A stretch of DNA of 64,000 nucleotides from Bacteroides stercorirosoris. GTDB taxonomy: Bacteria; Bacteroidota; Bacteroidia; Bacteroidales; Bacteroidaceae. Of this stretch, positions 36,701-44,102 are shown one piece after another. Numbering within the stretch: position 1 is the first letter of the stretch; every line of letters begins with the position of its first letter. Where the stretch lies: positions 1-64,000 of the forward strand of contig NZ_FQZN01000020.1 of assembly GCF_900142015.1 (NCBI RefSeq). The letters run 5' to 3'. The position numbers and the translations under genes were made by a program. The notes beneath the pieces are model-generated. The model ran no database searches. It was given only the letters and a program-made list of their open reading frames with translations, and was not told where the DNA came from.

Positions 36701-37145
36701 TGACCTGGAACTCCTGCTTCCCGCAACTTATGTGACCGGTAGCAGTGAGCGTATGCTTCTTTATCGCGAACTGGACAGCCTGGTGCTGGACAAAGATGTA
36801 GAAGCTTTCCGCACTCGTCTGGAAGACCGCTTCGGACCTATTCCACCGGAGACGGAGGAGCTGTTGCGTATTGTTCCTCTCCGCCGTTTGGCTGCTCGCA
36901 TGGGTATAGAGAAGGTGTTTCTGAAAGGCGGGCGTATGTCTCTGTTCTTTGTGTCCAATCCGGATAGTCCGTATTTTCAGAGTCAGGCATTTGGCAAGGT
37001 CATTGCGTACATGATGAAATATACCCGTCGCTGTGACCTGCGTGAACAAAGCAACAGACGTTCCATGCTGGTGAAAGATGTCCGGACGGTGGAGGAGGCG
37101 GTTTGTGTGTTGCAAGAGGTGATTTTAATGGAAGCCGGAGAATGA
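33756..37145 (+). CDS. mfd: Transcription-repair coupling factor Mfd
   Basis: This 1129-residue DNA translocase has the usual Mfd plan. An N-terminal UvrB-like region (about 1-430, with GSIVDVFSF and YPFRIDFFGDEVESLRTFE) is followed by the RNA-polymerase-interacting domain (GDYVVHTDHGVGRFAGL, about 447). The RecG-like helicase follows with Walker A GFGKTEVA (about 594), DEEQ (about 693) and TATPIPRTLQ. The C-terminal TRCF domain covers roughly 960-1110. It removes stalled RNA polymerase and recruits UvrA. The gene is transcribed away from the glycosyltransferase run and ends 3 nt before a facing gene. Confidence 0.97.
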   Translation: MMTITELQQRYAAHPNVEAMRGLLKKSSVRSLFCEGLCASAASLFSSVLVQRGGCPFVFILGDLEEAGYFYHDLTQVLGTEKVLFFPSSFRRAIKYGQKDAANEILRTEVLSRLQKNEEGLCVVTYPDALAEKVVSRKELGDKTLKLHTAERVDMNFITDVLRSYGFEYVDYVYEPGQYAVRGSIVDVFSFSSEYPFRIDFFGDEVESLRTFEVDSQLSREKKDSIVIVPDLSHSLEQGGSGGMVSFLDFLQPETILAMRDFLWLRERIQTVHDESLTPQAIAAREAEENGAITLEGKLIDGGEFTLRALDFRRMEFGNKPTGTPDATVTFKTTAQPIFHKNFDMVADSFKEYLSLGYTLYICSDSMKQTDRIRAIFEDRGDDISFIAVERTLHEGFVDNALHLCIFTDHQLFDRFHKYNLKSDKARSGKVALSLKELNQFTPGDYVVHTDHGVGRFAGLVRIPNGDTTQEVMKLVYQNEDVVFVSIHSLHKVSKYKGKEGEAPRLNKLGTGAWEKLKDRTKSKIKDIARDLIKLYSQRREEKGFQYSPDSFLQRELEASFIYEDTPDQSKATADVKADMESARPMDRLVCGDVGFGKTEVAVRAAFKAVADNKQVAVLVPTTVLAYQHFQTFRDRLKELPCRVEYLSRARTAAQAKAVVKGLTDGDVNILIGTHRILGKDVKFKDLGLLIIDEEQKFGVSVKEKLRQLKVNVDTLTMTATPIPRTLQFSLLGARDLSVIQTPPPNRYPIQTEVHTFNEEIIADAINFEMSRNGQVFFVNNRISNLIELKMMIERHIPDCRVAIGHGQMEPAELEKIIFDFVNYDYDVLLATTIIESGIDIPNANTIIINQAQNFGLSDLHQMRGRVGRSNKKAFCYLLAPPLSSLTPEAKRRLQAIENFSDLGSGIHIAMQDLDIRGAGNMLGAEQSGFIADLGYETYQKILSEAVQELKTDEFAELYAEELKGDGTISGEQFVDECQVESDLELLLPATYVTGSSERMLLYRELDSLVLDKDVEAFRTRLEDRFGPIPPETEELLRIVPLRRLAARMGIEKVFLKGGRMSLFFVSNPDSPYFQSQAFGKVIAYMMKYTRRCDLREQSNRRSMLVKDVRTVEEAVCVLQEVILMEAGE

Positions 37146-37148
37146 CTT

Positions 37149-37796
37149 TTATCGTCCGAACTGAACCGCAAATCCTATATTAAGGAAGGTGATATTGTTC
37201 TTAAACCAGCTATGGTCTATCCCGTCGTCATATCCGTCAGTGTTTGATAAACGGGCATCGGGATTGGCAAACCAGTCTGCCGTGAGCATATCGGCCCGGA
37301 AGACTCCTGATATTTTTTTAGTAATGCGGAACTCATACCCCATGCCGAATGACAGACCGCAATATCCTCTTTGGAAAAGATGACCATTTCGTTCGCCTCG
37401 CTGATACGTTCGTTCCTGATAGTTCATATAGCCGATTCCGAATGACAGGAATGCACCTTGGTTTCCGTTGCTCCATAAGTGGCGAAAAGTGATTGTGGGA
37501 CGTGCATAATGAAGATGCATCTTATCAGGTAAATCTGCTATTCGCAGATAATCGTACTGAATGCCAAGTGCAAAGTTAGGGATGAAGTAATAACGTCCTT
37601 CCAGCATTAAGTCGTATCCCGCACGATCACCGTTTTTGCTGAAGAAATCGTTTTGGTTTCCTTCTACGTGTGGCAGTGTCAATCCGCCACCCACTGTTAT
37701 GCTAAAGGTCTGCGGCAAATAGTCTTGCGCTTGCAGAAATGAACCTGTATAATTCAAGAGGGCAGTAAGCATTATTAATAATAGTCGCTTCATCAT
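37149..37796 (-). CDS. Outer-membrane beta-barrel protein
   Basis: This 215-residue protein has a signal peptide (about 1-23, GSFLQAQ) and an eight-strand-type barrel pattern. Evidence includes LGIQYDYLRIADL, ALSF-type alternation such as GAFLSFGIGYMNY, and a C-terminal LNIGFAVQFGR close to the usual terminal aromatic. No known function. It is 14 nt downstream of the ygiQ-like gene on the same strand and may share its transcript. Confidence 0.8.
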   Translation of the reverse strand: MMKRLLLIMLTALLNYTGSFLQAQDYLPQTFSITVGGGLTLPHVEGNQNDFFSKNGDRAGYDLMLEGRYYFIPNFALGIQYDYLRIADLPDKMHLHYARPTITFRHLWSNGNQGAFLSFGIGYMNYQERTYQRGERNGHLFQRGYCGLSFGMGYEFRITKKISGVFRADMLTADWFANPDARLSNTDGYDDGIDHSWFKNNITFLNIGFAVQFGR

Positions 37797-37810
37797 AGTT
37801 TATTGGGTGT

Positions 37811-39670
37811 TTATCGTTTTACATATAGTTTGTCAATCAAATCCTGCCGTCCAATGCGACGCAACTCGTTGATGATATTCTTTCGCTCCTCGGGCTTATA
37901 CCAGAAGAAGAATTGGCGCTGTGCTAGCTTTTCGCGAGGGGTTTTGGCACTGAACACGGGTTCCAGCGTATACGGATGATATCCGGTGTACCATGCTTCG
38001 GTAGCTACGGTCATGGGCGTAGGAGTGAAGTCCTGCACTTGCTCCAGATGGAAGTCCAAACGCTTGGTGATGACGGCAAGTTCGGCCATATCCTCTTCTT
38101 TGCAGCCGGGATGACTGGAAATGAAGTAAGGAATGAGTTGTTGTCGTAATCCTTCTTCTTTATTGATACGGTCGAATATCTTCTTGAATTCCTGGAATTG
38201 GCTGAAGGGCGGTTTACGCATGATGCTCAGTACGCGGTCACTGGTGTGCTCCGGAGCAACTTTCAGACGACCGCTGACGTGGCGGGCAATCAGTTCGCGG
38301 GTATATTCCTGCGTACTTTTATTGATGGCGGGATCTTTGCTTTGATGTAATAATAAATCGTATCTTACTCCACTTCCGATAAAACTCTTCTTGATACCAG
38401 GCAGGGCATCTACTGCATGATAAATATCCAGTAGCGGGCGGTGATCGGTATTCAGGTTGGGGCATACTTTGGGATGAATGCAGGATGGGCGTTTGCATTT
38501 CCGGCACATTGTTTCATCACGTCCTTTCATCCGGTACATATTGGCGGACGGTCCTCCCAAGTCGCTCAAATATCCTTTGAAGTCTGGCAGTTCCATGACT
38601 TCCTTTACTTCTTTAAGCACACTCTCCTTGCTACGGCTTACAATAAATTTTCCCTGATGTGCCGAGATGGTACAGAATGCGCAACCTCCGAAACATCCGC
38701 GGTGAATATTCACAGAAAACTTAATCATATCGTATGCCGGAATGCGCTTGCCTTTGTATTTTGGATGAGGCAGCCGGGTATAGGGAAGGTCGAAAGAGCG
38801 ATCCAGTTCTTCTTCTGTCAAAGGAGGATAAGGCGGGTTGACGACTACCGTCATGTTATCCACTTCCTGTGTAATGCGTGAGGCTGTATATTTATTACTT
38901 TCTTCCTCGATATGGCGGAAGTTGGCAGCTTGTTTCTTCTTGTCTTTCAGACATTCGGCATGAGAGAAAAGGCAGATATCTCCTTCTTCGGCAATGAAAT
39001 CCGCCGTTTTGCATGAGTACGCAATTTGCGGGATGTCGGCAAGGGCTGCACTGTCTTCTCGTAGGGACGAATCATTATTCGTCTGGATATCACAGATTTT
39101 CTGCATTCTCTTCACCAACTCCACTACCGGCTTTTCTCCCATTCCGTAAATCAGCAAATCCGCTCCGCTTTCTACAAGAACACTTTTCATCAATTTGTCT
39201 TGCCAGTAGTCATAATGTGTCACCCGGCGCATACTTGCCTCGATACCTCCCAATACAACGGGAACATCCGGATATATTTTTTTCAGAATGCGGGTATATA
39301 CAATTGAAGGATATTCCGGGCGCATATCCGGACGTGCATCCGGTGTGTAGGCATCGTCACTGCGCAGCCGCTTGTTTGCCGTATATTTATTCACCATTGA
39401 ATCCATGCATCCGGGACTGATACCGAAGAACAGGCGTGGACGTCCCAACTTCTTGAAGTCACGCAAGTCGTCCCGCCAATTGGGTTGGGGAATAATCGCC
39501 ACGCGCAGACCTTCTGCTTCGAGGATACGTCCGATAACGGCAGCCCCGAAGGAGGGATGGTCTACATAGGCATCGCCACTGAACAGGATAACATCCAGTT
39601 CGTCCCATCCGCGTAATTCCACTTCTTTTTTGGTTGTGGGCAACCAATCAGTTAGTCGATATTCTTTCAT
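37811..39670 (-). CDS. YgiQ family radical SAM protein
   Basis: This 619-residue protein has the YgiQ N-terminal domain (residues 1-300, LPTTKKEVELRGWDELDVILFSGDAYVDHP in pieces). A radical SAM core with HRGCFGGCAFC (CX3CX2C, about residues 325-335) and a C-terminal segment with TPTPMTVATEAWYTG follow. The family's reaction is not established. An extra stretch, QTNNDSSLREDSAALAD, separates KICDI from IPQIAYSC and is encoded by DNA resembling the GTAGGGGCGAAT repeat element near 17813; without it the text would read KICDIPQIAYSC. This looks like an in-frame insertion that the protein tolerates. Confidence 0.9.
   Translation of the reverse strand: MKEYRLTDWLPTTKKEVELRGWDELDVILFSGDAYVDHPSFGAAVIGRILEAEGLRVAIIPQPNWRDDLRDFKKLGRPRLFFGISPGCMDSMVNKYTANKRLRSDDAYTPDARPDMRPEYPSIVYTRILKKIYPDVPVVLGGIEASMRRVTHYDYWQDKLMKSVLVESGADLLIYGMGEKPVVELVKRMQKICDIQTNNDSSLREDSAALADIPQIAYSCKTADFIAEEGDICLFSHAECLKDKKKQAANFRHIEEESNKYTASRITQEVDNMTVVVNPPYPPLTEEELDRSFDLPYTRLPHPKYKGKRIPAYDMIKFSVNIHRGCFGGCAFCTISAHQGKFIVSRSKESVLKEVKEVMELPDFKGYLSDLGGPSANMYRMKGRDETMCRKCKRPSCIHPKVCPNLNTDHRPLLDIYHAVDALPGIKKSFIGSGVRYDLLLHQSKDPAINKSTQEYTRELIARHVSGRLKVAPEHTSDRVLSIMRKPPFSQFQEFKKIFDRINKEEGLRQQLIPYFISSHPGCKEEDMAELAVITKRLDFHLEQVQDFTPTPMTVATEAWYTGYHPYTLEPVFSAKTPREKLAQRQFFFWYKPEERKNIINELRRIGRQDLIDKLYVKR
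39061..39080. repeat. REP-like motif inside the ygiQ-like coding sequence
   Basis: GTAGGGACGAATCATTATTC matches 17813-17832 at 17 of 20 positions and contains a GACGAAT / ATTCGTC dyad (39066-39083). The same motif is intergenic at the other site. Confidence 0.55.
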
Positions 39671-39686
39671 GCCGCAAAGATACGCA

Positions 39687-39710
39687 TAAAATGATTAGAT
39701 GGTAAAGCGA
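39687..39710 (+). repeat. Short dispersed repeat, copy 2
   Basis: It matches 15861-15884 at 23 of 24 positions, including AAAATGATTAGATG. It lies just upstream of the ygiQ-like start codon. Confidence 0.7.
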
Positions 39711-39816
39711 AGAGGGATAAACAATGCCTGTCTGGGGAAGTCTTTTTGGTATTTATCATTTCCCCCCTTAAGTCGTATTATCCGTTATCTTACGACATGA
39801 CTTCCGTCACCCCACA

Positions 39817-39947
39817 GGGTAACGTTCGTTACACGCCGAGGTAAAAGTCGTTACATACCGAGGTAAAGAGCGTTACAATAGGGGGTAAAGGTCGTTACAT
39901 CCAGCGGTAAATGCTTTTACATTGTTTGGTAAATGGAATGTAAATGC
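39817..39947. repeat. Tandem array of about 22-bp dyad units
   Basis: Six consecutive units share GGTAA near the start and, in the first four, CGTTACA near the end (for example GGTAACGTTCGTTACA). Later units decay to TTTTACA and ATGTAAA. Each unit is a small dyad, GTAA-about 6 nt-TTAC, repeated every 21-23 bp. It lies in the 39671-40150 gene-free gap, upstream of the ygiQ-like gene and downstream of the small TusA-like gene. Confidence 0.8.
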
Positions 39948-40067
39948 TATCTGTTGAAAATCAATGAACTAAGAGAATCTATTAGCAAGGCTGATTCCTT
40001 TAGGATATGAATGAGGATTTTGAGGTTACTTTGATTCTTATACATTTGTGATACCAATATTGTCCAT

Positions 40068-40114
40068 AAACAAATCCCGTTGCAAATCTTAAAAGACTGC
40101 AACGGGATTTGTTT
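40068..40114 (-). terminator. Terminator of the small TusA-like operon
   Basis: Perfect 17-bp arms (40068-40084 and 40098-40114) enclose a 13-nt loop, 37 nt after the minus-strand stop at 40151. The arms begin and end in AAA/TTT runs, so the hairpin can work in both directions. Confidence 0.85.
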
Positions 40115-40150
40115 CTCTATTAATTACGACCTCCCAACGTAGGGATGTGC

Positions 40151-40375
40151 TCATTTTTCGGACTGCCTTGTAAATTGCAACGTCATCTGTTCGCCGTCAT
40201 AAATTTCGCGGAAACCAACTTGTTGCTCGGCCAGATACTCTTTCAAATCATTGAAAGCAGCGGCATCGTCCATGATTATTTCCAGTTTCTCACCCGGTGA
40301 GGCTGCGCACATGGCTTTCATGGCCGGGATGAGTGGGCTGTAATGTTTCTGACCACATGTGTCGATTGTTTTCAT
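40151..40375 (-). CDS. TusA/YedF-like small protein lacking the catalytic cysteine position
   Basis: This 74-residue protein has the size and layout of TusA/SirA/YedF sulfur carriers (strand-helix-strand, IDTCGQKHYSPLIPAMKAM start, GEKLEIIMDDAAAFNDLKEYL). TusA proteins carry D-x-R-G-x-x-C-P-x-P. Here the same window reads DTCGQKHYSP: the Arg is Cys, the catalytic Cys is His and the Pro is Tyr. Either the Cys has moved four residues upstream or the protein no longer carries sulfur. Its ATG directly follows the stop of the upstream gene, so they are co-translated. Confidence 0.7.
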   Translation of the reverse strand: MKTIDTCGQKHYSPLIPAMKAMCAASPGEKLEIIMDDAAAFNDLKEYLAEQQVGFREIYDGEQMTLQFTRQSEK

Positions 40376-40690
40376 TTATTCTTCTTCTATGGGTTCCTGC
40401 TTTGAAAGCCATTCCAGATAGAGCTTGATGAGTTGCTGCAGTCCGAAAGCTTTCATGTTGTTGTGGTATATCACGTCGATGCAGAGGTCGAGCAAGTCTT
40501 TGCTGTCCTCCTCTTGTGATGCGATGAGGGAGCGGATGTTCAGCCTCAGTTTCTCCAATACAGATTCATCTACAATACCATTACTGTCAATGAGGTGGCG
40601 GAAAAGTCCGTATTTCTCGATGGTTGCCAGATTCTCTTCGGAGATATCCAAACTGCGGGTACCGCTGGGATTAGCTTGTATAGTGTACAT
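40376..40690 (-). CDS. Conserved small helical protein
   Basis: This 104-residue cytoplasmic protein is mainly helical by its pattern (ATIEKYGLFRHLI, SVLEKLRLNIRSLIA, LQQLIKLYLEWLS). I do not recognise the family. It is translationally coupled to the TusA-like protein (stop and start codons adjacent), which points to a shared task. TATCTTTG on the minus strand at 40727-40734 is a likely -7 box, about 37 nt upstream. Confidence 0.7.
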   Translation of the reverse strand: MYTIQANPSGTRSLDISEENLATIEKYGLFRHLIDSNGIVDESVLEKLRLNIRSLIASQEEDSKDLLDLCIDVIYHNNMKAFGLQQLIKLYLEWLSKQEPIEEE

Positions 40691-40764
40691 AGTCTGTTAT
40701 GTTTTTAAAGGTTTATACTCTGAGAGCAAAGATAAGCGTTATTTTTAATTAGACGTATTGTTTT

Positions 40765-43686
40765 CTACTTTTTTGCTTGAAAGAATTGCAGGATGGAGGC
40801 CATGACGGCATTGCGGTCCGATTCCTGTTCGATGCTTTCCAGTGGGAAACCCATAACGAAGGTGCGGTAATTGCCTTGGTAGGCAATGGCTGCGCTTTGG
40901 TTGTCGGGAGCATAAGTAAGCACGGGGAAAGCTGTGCCTGTCGGCAGGATGCATTCCGGTGCGGTCACGGCATAGGCTTGCTCATTGGGCAGGCGGGGAA
41001 TGGTGAATGTACGTTCCAGTCCGTTGATGTTTCCGGACCGGTTATCATTCAGGGATTGGCCGTAAGCGTATTTCAGGATATTCTGCGTAAACTCCCGGTC
41101 ACCTTGTGAGCGGTTCATGTCACTGCCGATGTAAGAGCCGCTCACAAGAAGGTTGCCGCCGGATTGACAATATGCGGTCAATGCGCGTTGCATGGGTGAG
41201 GAGAAAGTCTTGTAATACACATTACCGGCGGGATTGCTTTGCCGGTCTTCCTTTTCAAGTCCGAGGATGTAGTCTACGACATCGTAAACTTCCAGCGGTA
41301 CACTTCCGTTCTCTACGGATTCGTCGCTGCACGAAACGAAGCTATAGTCACCTGCCGCTTGTATCGCTTTCCCATGCACGAACGGATAGTCGAAGGAATT
41401 TCCGGCAATTCTGATTCCTTCCCACTCATCCCCGCTGCGTCCCAATTCTTTTCCCGTCTGCTTGCGTGAAAATTCGGTTTGGGCGCCGCAAAGTGAAATG
41501 TCATATAAATAAGGTACCCCCGGGTCTTTTGCCAGATCGAATCCGGCTGCGATGGGAGTATCGACAACTGCGGGGCCGCTGATACGGTCGAATCCGTTGA
41601 CAATCAATACACGTCCCTTTTCCTTTTTCGCTTTATAAGCCGCGAGTATTTCGGACGGGAAGCTTTCTCCGCCACGGTTGGCCGCGGTGACTTTAAAAGA
41701 ATAGACTATGCCCGGTTCTATCTTTGCGGTGTAGGAAGGACTACTTACACGTACTCCGTTGTCAAAACCACCGCGTCCGATACGGGTATAAACGATGTAT
41801 TCGCGCGGTTTGGCTGTAGGTTCTACTATGTCTTCCTCACCTTTCCATGAAAGTTCCAGTGTATTCTTCTTATTGCCGAAACGGATGGCGAAGTTACTTA
41901 CCGGAAGAGGTTGCACCACATAGTCCTTGCCATGCTGGTTGCAAAGATATTGGAGGATCGCTTTATAGATGGAACGCCCCACGGTAAACTTGAAGTTGGG
42001 ATCATGGCCGAGACGCATATCGGCAAAGTTTTGGTGTGATAGCAATTCCACAATGGTGGACGGAACTGCCGGAAGGCGGGTTTCGCTGTAATTACGGTCC
42101 CATAGGCTGCGGCGTGTCCAGTCTATGGCATAATTGGAACGGATATCGCGCTGAAGCTGCGTGAGCAAGATATCGGAAAGGTCACGTGAAGTGTATCGGT
42201 CAGTGCCGCTGGCAAGTAATCCCTCGTTGAAATTGGTGGTATAGATGCCGAGCGTACCGATAATCTTGTCTTCTTTACTGGCGCCTGCATCACTGTGCAA
42301 TGCCATCGCCATTTCGAAAGGTACCCCCAACCCTTGCTCTTTGGGGTTGAAGATGGAGCCGCCGGACAGATAGTTGATCATTCTTGAACGGGAATTTATG
42401 TCATCAGACATATCGTCTTTTCCTTCGCGTCCGCCATAAACAGGGTAGGGCATACCGGCCCATTGTGCATAGTAACGCGAACCTTCCAGATACCGGGGCA
42501 ATCCGCTGGTTTCCCCGCCACGTGCGATATTTCCCATTCCTCCACCAAAACGTACGGCATCGGCACAGACAACGCCTTTTTCTTTGCTTTCATTACTTAG
42601 TACTACCATGCCGTAATCGTTTTTGCCTTTATCAAAAGCAAATGTTCCAAGATATACCCAGGTGCCTCCTCCGATTTGTTGGTTCACTTTGAATTCAGTG
42701 ACACCTCCGTTGTGAAATACGAGATATTTGGCATCGCTTACACTGTTTGGCAGAGTTTGATAAGACACATATACGGCATATTCCCCCGTTTCAGGAATGT
42801 CAGGCACCCATTCGACAAAAGCCTTGTCCTTTTTCTTTTCGGTTTGGGCATAGCGGGCTGTCCCGGTAATGAAAGGATTTTCGTTATCTTGATATACTCT
42901 TTTCTGTTGGGCAAATCCTGGTTGGTTTGTCTGTTGCCAACGTGCTTTCCGGCTTTTGACTTCTAAATAGAGGGAGCCTTGTCCGCCATATCCATTCAGG
43001 CTTCCGTCATTGTCGACGATGACTTCCTGTTTTTGTGTATCCCGTTCACGGGGGGTGAATACATTGGCTCCGGCATTTTCCAGCATGGGTATGAGGTAGG
43101 GTAAAATGAATGATTGTGTGAACTGGTCTTCTGTTGTACAAAACAGGCGTGGACGTTGCCATCCCCATGTATTTTTGTCGTTGATATAATATTTTCCATG
43201 ACTTTGCCAAAGGGCGATATGTCTTCTTTCCAATCCACGGGTAATTTCGTATGGACGTGAGATGCGGGTTACCCACGGATTGCTTTTGTATTCCAGCTTA
43301 TTAAATAGACGTGTTTTGTCTTCCTTCCCTTTCCGGTAAAGATTTGGAATGAGGTCTTCAATGCTTCGTCCGTTTGCAAAAAGGGTTATTTTGAAATAAC
43401 TTACCGGTCCTGGCAAGATTTGTCCCAAATGCCGATAAATGGCATCTACTGTTACTGGTCGTAAGGGCTGGTAGGCAAAGCGTTCGTTTGTATAGATGAG
43501 CAACCTCTTTTTTCGGAAGTCGATACGGAAACTGTCCAACTTGCAAGTACCTATATTTATCGTATTGGTGGTATATTCTTTAAAGAAAGCTTGTAGCCGT
43601 TCTTCTACATTTTGTTCGATGTCTTGTGCCGGAAGAAGTGTTCCATACAACAAAAGTAAGATGCTGGTTAGAATTATTTTTTTCAT
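40765..43686 (-). CDS. Secreted amidase-like protein with golvesin-type insertion and FN3 domain
   Basis: This is a 973-residue protein from ATG 43686, chosen because it gives a clean signal peptide (about 1-19, LLYGTLLPAQ); the frame stays open 19 codons upstream. After an N-terminal domain, three segments look like Amidase_3: ALWQSHGKYY with a later Glu in CTTEDQF, LENAGANVFTPRERDT, and, after an insertion, ALHSDAGASK and PSTIVELLSHQNFADM. The insertion (VEWVPDIPETGEYAVYVSYQ to GGTWVYLGTF) resembles the golvesin/xanthan-lyase-associated domain. An FN3-like domain and a glutamine-amidotransferase-like C-terminus follow. Cell-wall amide or glycan hydrolysis is plausible; the exact substrate is unknown. 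Databases often call such proteins xanthan lyase, which this layout does not support. Confidence 0.75.
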   Translation of the reverse strand: MKKIILTSILLLLYGTLLPAQDIEQNVEERLQAFFKEYTTNTINIGTCKLDSFRIDFRKKRLLIYTNERFAYQPLRPVTVDAIYRHLGQILPGPVSYFKITLFANGRSIEDLIPNLYRKGKEDKTRLFNKLEYKSNPWVTRISRPYEITRGLERRHIALWQSHGKYYINDKNTWGWQRPRLFCTTEDQFTQSFILPYLIPMLENAGANVFTPRERDTQKQEVIVDNDGSLNGYGGQGSLYLEVKSRKARWQQTNQPGFAQQKRVYQDNENPFITGTARYAQTEKKKDKAFVEWVPDIPETGEYAVYVSYQTLPNSVSDAKYLVFHNGGVTEFKVNQQIGGGTWVYLGTFAFDKGKNDYGMVVLSNESKEKGVVCADAVRFGGGMGNIARGGETSGLPRYLEGSRYYAQWAGMPYPVYGGREGKDDMSDDINSRSRMINYLSGGSIFNPKEQGLGVPFEMAMALHSDAGASKEDKIIGTLGIYTTNFNEGLLASGTDRYTSRDLSDILLTQLQRDIRSNYAIDWTRRSLWDRNYSETRLPAVPSTIVELLSHQNFADMRLGHDPNFKFTVGRSIYKAILQYLCNQHGKDYVVQPLPVSNFAIRFGNKKNTLELSWKGEEDIVEPTAKPREYIVYTRIGRGGFDNGVRVSSPSYTAKIEPGIVYSFKVTAANRGGESFPSEILAAYKAKKEKGRVLIVNGFDRISGPAVVDTPIAAGFDLAKDPGVPYLYDISLCGAQTEFSRKQTGKELGRSGDEWEGIRIAGNSFDYPFVHGKAIQAAGDYSFVSCSDESVENGSVPLEVYDVVDYILGLEKEDRQSNPAGNVYYKTFSSPMQRALTAYCQSGGNLLVSGSYIGSDMNRSQGDREFTQNILKYAYGQSLNDNRSGNINGLERTFTIPRLPNEQAYAVTAPECILPTGTAFPVLTYAPDNQSAAIAYQGNYRTFVMGFPLESIEQESDRNAVMASILQFFQAKK

Positions 43687-43816
43687 ACTTATGGAATGTT
43701 CAAGTTTGTAATGTCTGCTTCTATGTGGCAGTAGTACATACAAAAGTACATAAAAGAAGATTGCATTGTTTATTGAATTGCTTTCTTTTTGATATATTTT
43801 GCAAATCTGTATTTCA

Positions 43817-43837
43817 GAAAACGCTCCCGATGATTTA
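43817..43837 (+). promoter_or_regulatory. PUL operator-like element, site 1
   Basis: This is a 21-bp match to the element at 43986, 56003 and 56125: GAAAACG, then CTCCCGATGATTTA. No -7 box lies 34-35 nt downstream, unlike at the other three sites, so it may be an auxiliary or decayed site. Confidence 0.6.
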
Positions 43838-43985
43838 GTTGTAAATTATTGGGTTTGGTAAAGATTCGGTATTTGCAATGTTGTTGAATTCATACATAAT
43901 ACTTATGAAAAAAATATAGCATTGCCTAGTTGAAAACGCGCAGACAGAAATGCATCCTCTTTTTTTTATCCTTACATTTTCTCAT

Positions 43986-44006
43986 GAAATCGTTTCCGAT
44001 GATTTA
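43986..44006 (+). promoter_or_regulatory. PUL operator-like element, site 2
   Basis: GAAATCGTTTCC followed by GATGATTTA, 10 nt upstream of a TTTG -33 box and 34 nt upstream of the -7 box of the glycosidase gene. The left part resembles LacI-family half sites with a central CG; the whole contains an AAATC-9 nt-GATTT dyad. Confidence 0.7.
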
Positions 44007-44016
44007 TCCCTGTTTC

Positions 44017-44048
44017 TTTGAACAACCTGTTTCAAATCCTTAGTTTTG
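44017..44048 (+). promoter_or_regulatory. Promoter of the first PUL glycosidase
   Basis: TTTG (44017-44020), exactly 20 nt, then TAGTTTTG (44041-44048) is a full Bacteroides promoter match, 54 nt before the ATG. Confidence 0.75.
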
Positions 44049-44102
44049 TCTTGCCAGCCAGTTTCCGGCTGTAATTGTATAATCACTAAATTACTAAAAT
44101 TT

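Noticed and set aside
36240..37115. 291-codon minus-strand frame within mfd
   Set aside because: Antisense to the conserved helicase and TRCF regions; no supporting signal.
39817..39947. Possible CRISPR array
   Set aside because: Units are contiguous with no unique spacers, only about 22 bp long, and no cas genes are nearby.
40765..43686. Annotation as xanthan lyase
   Set aside because: The similarity is to an accessory domain; no PL8-type catalytic domain is visible, while amidase-like blocks are.
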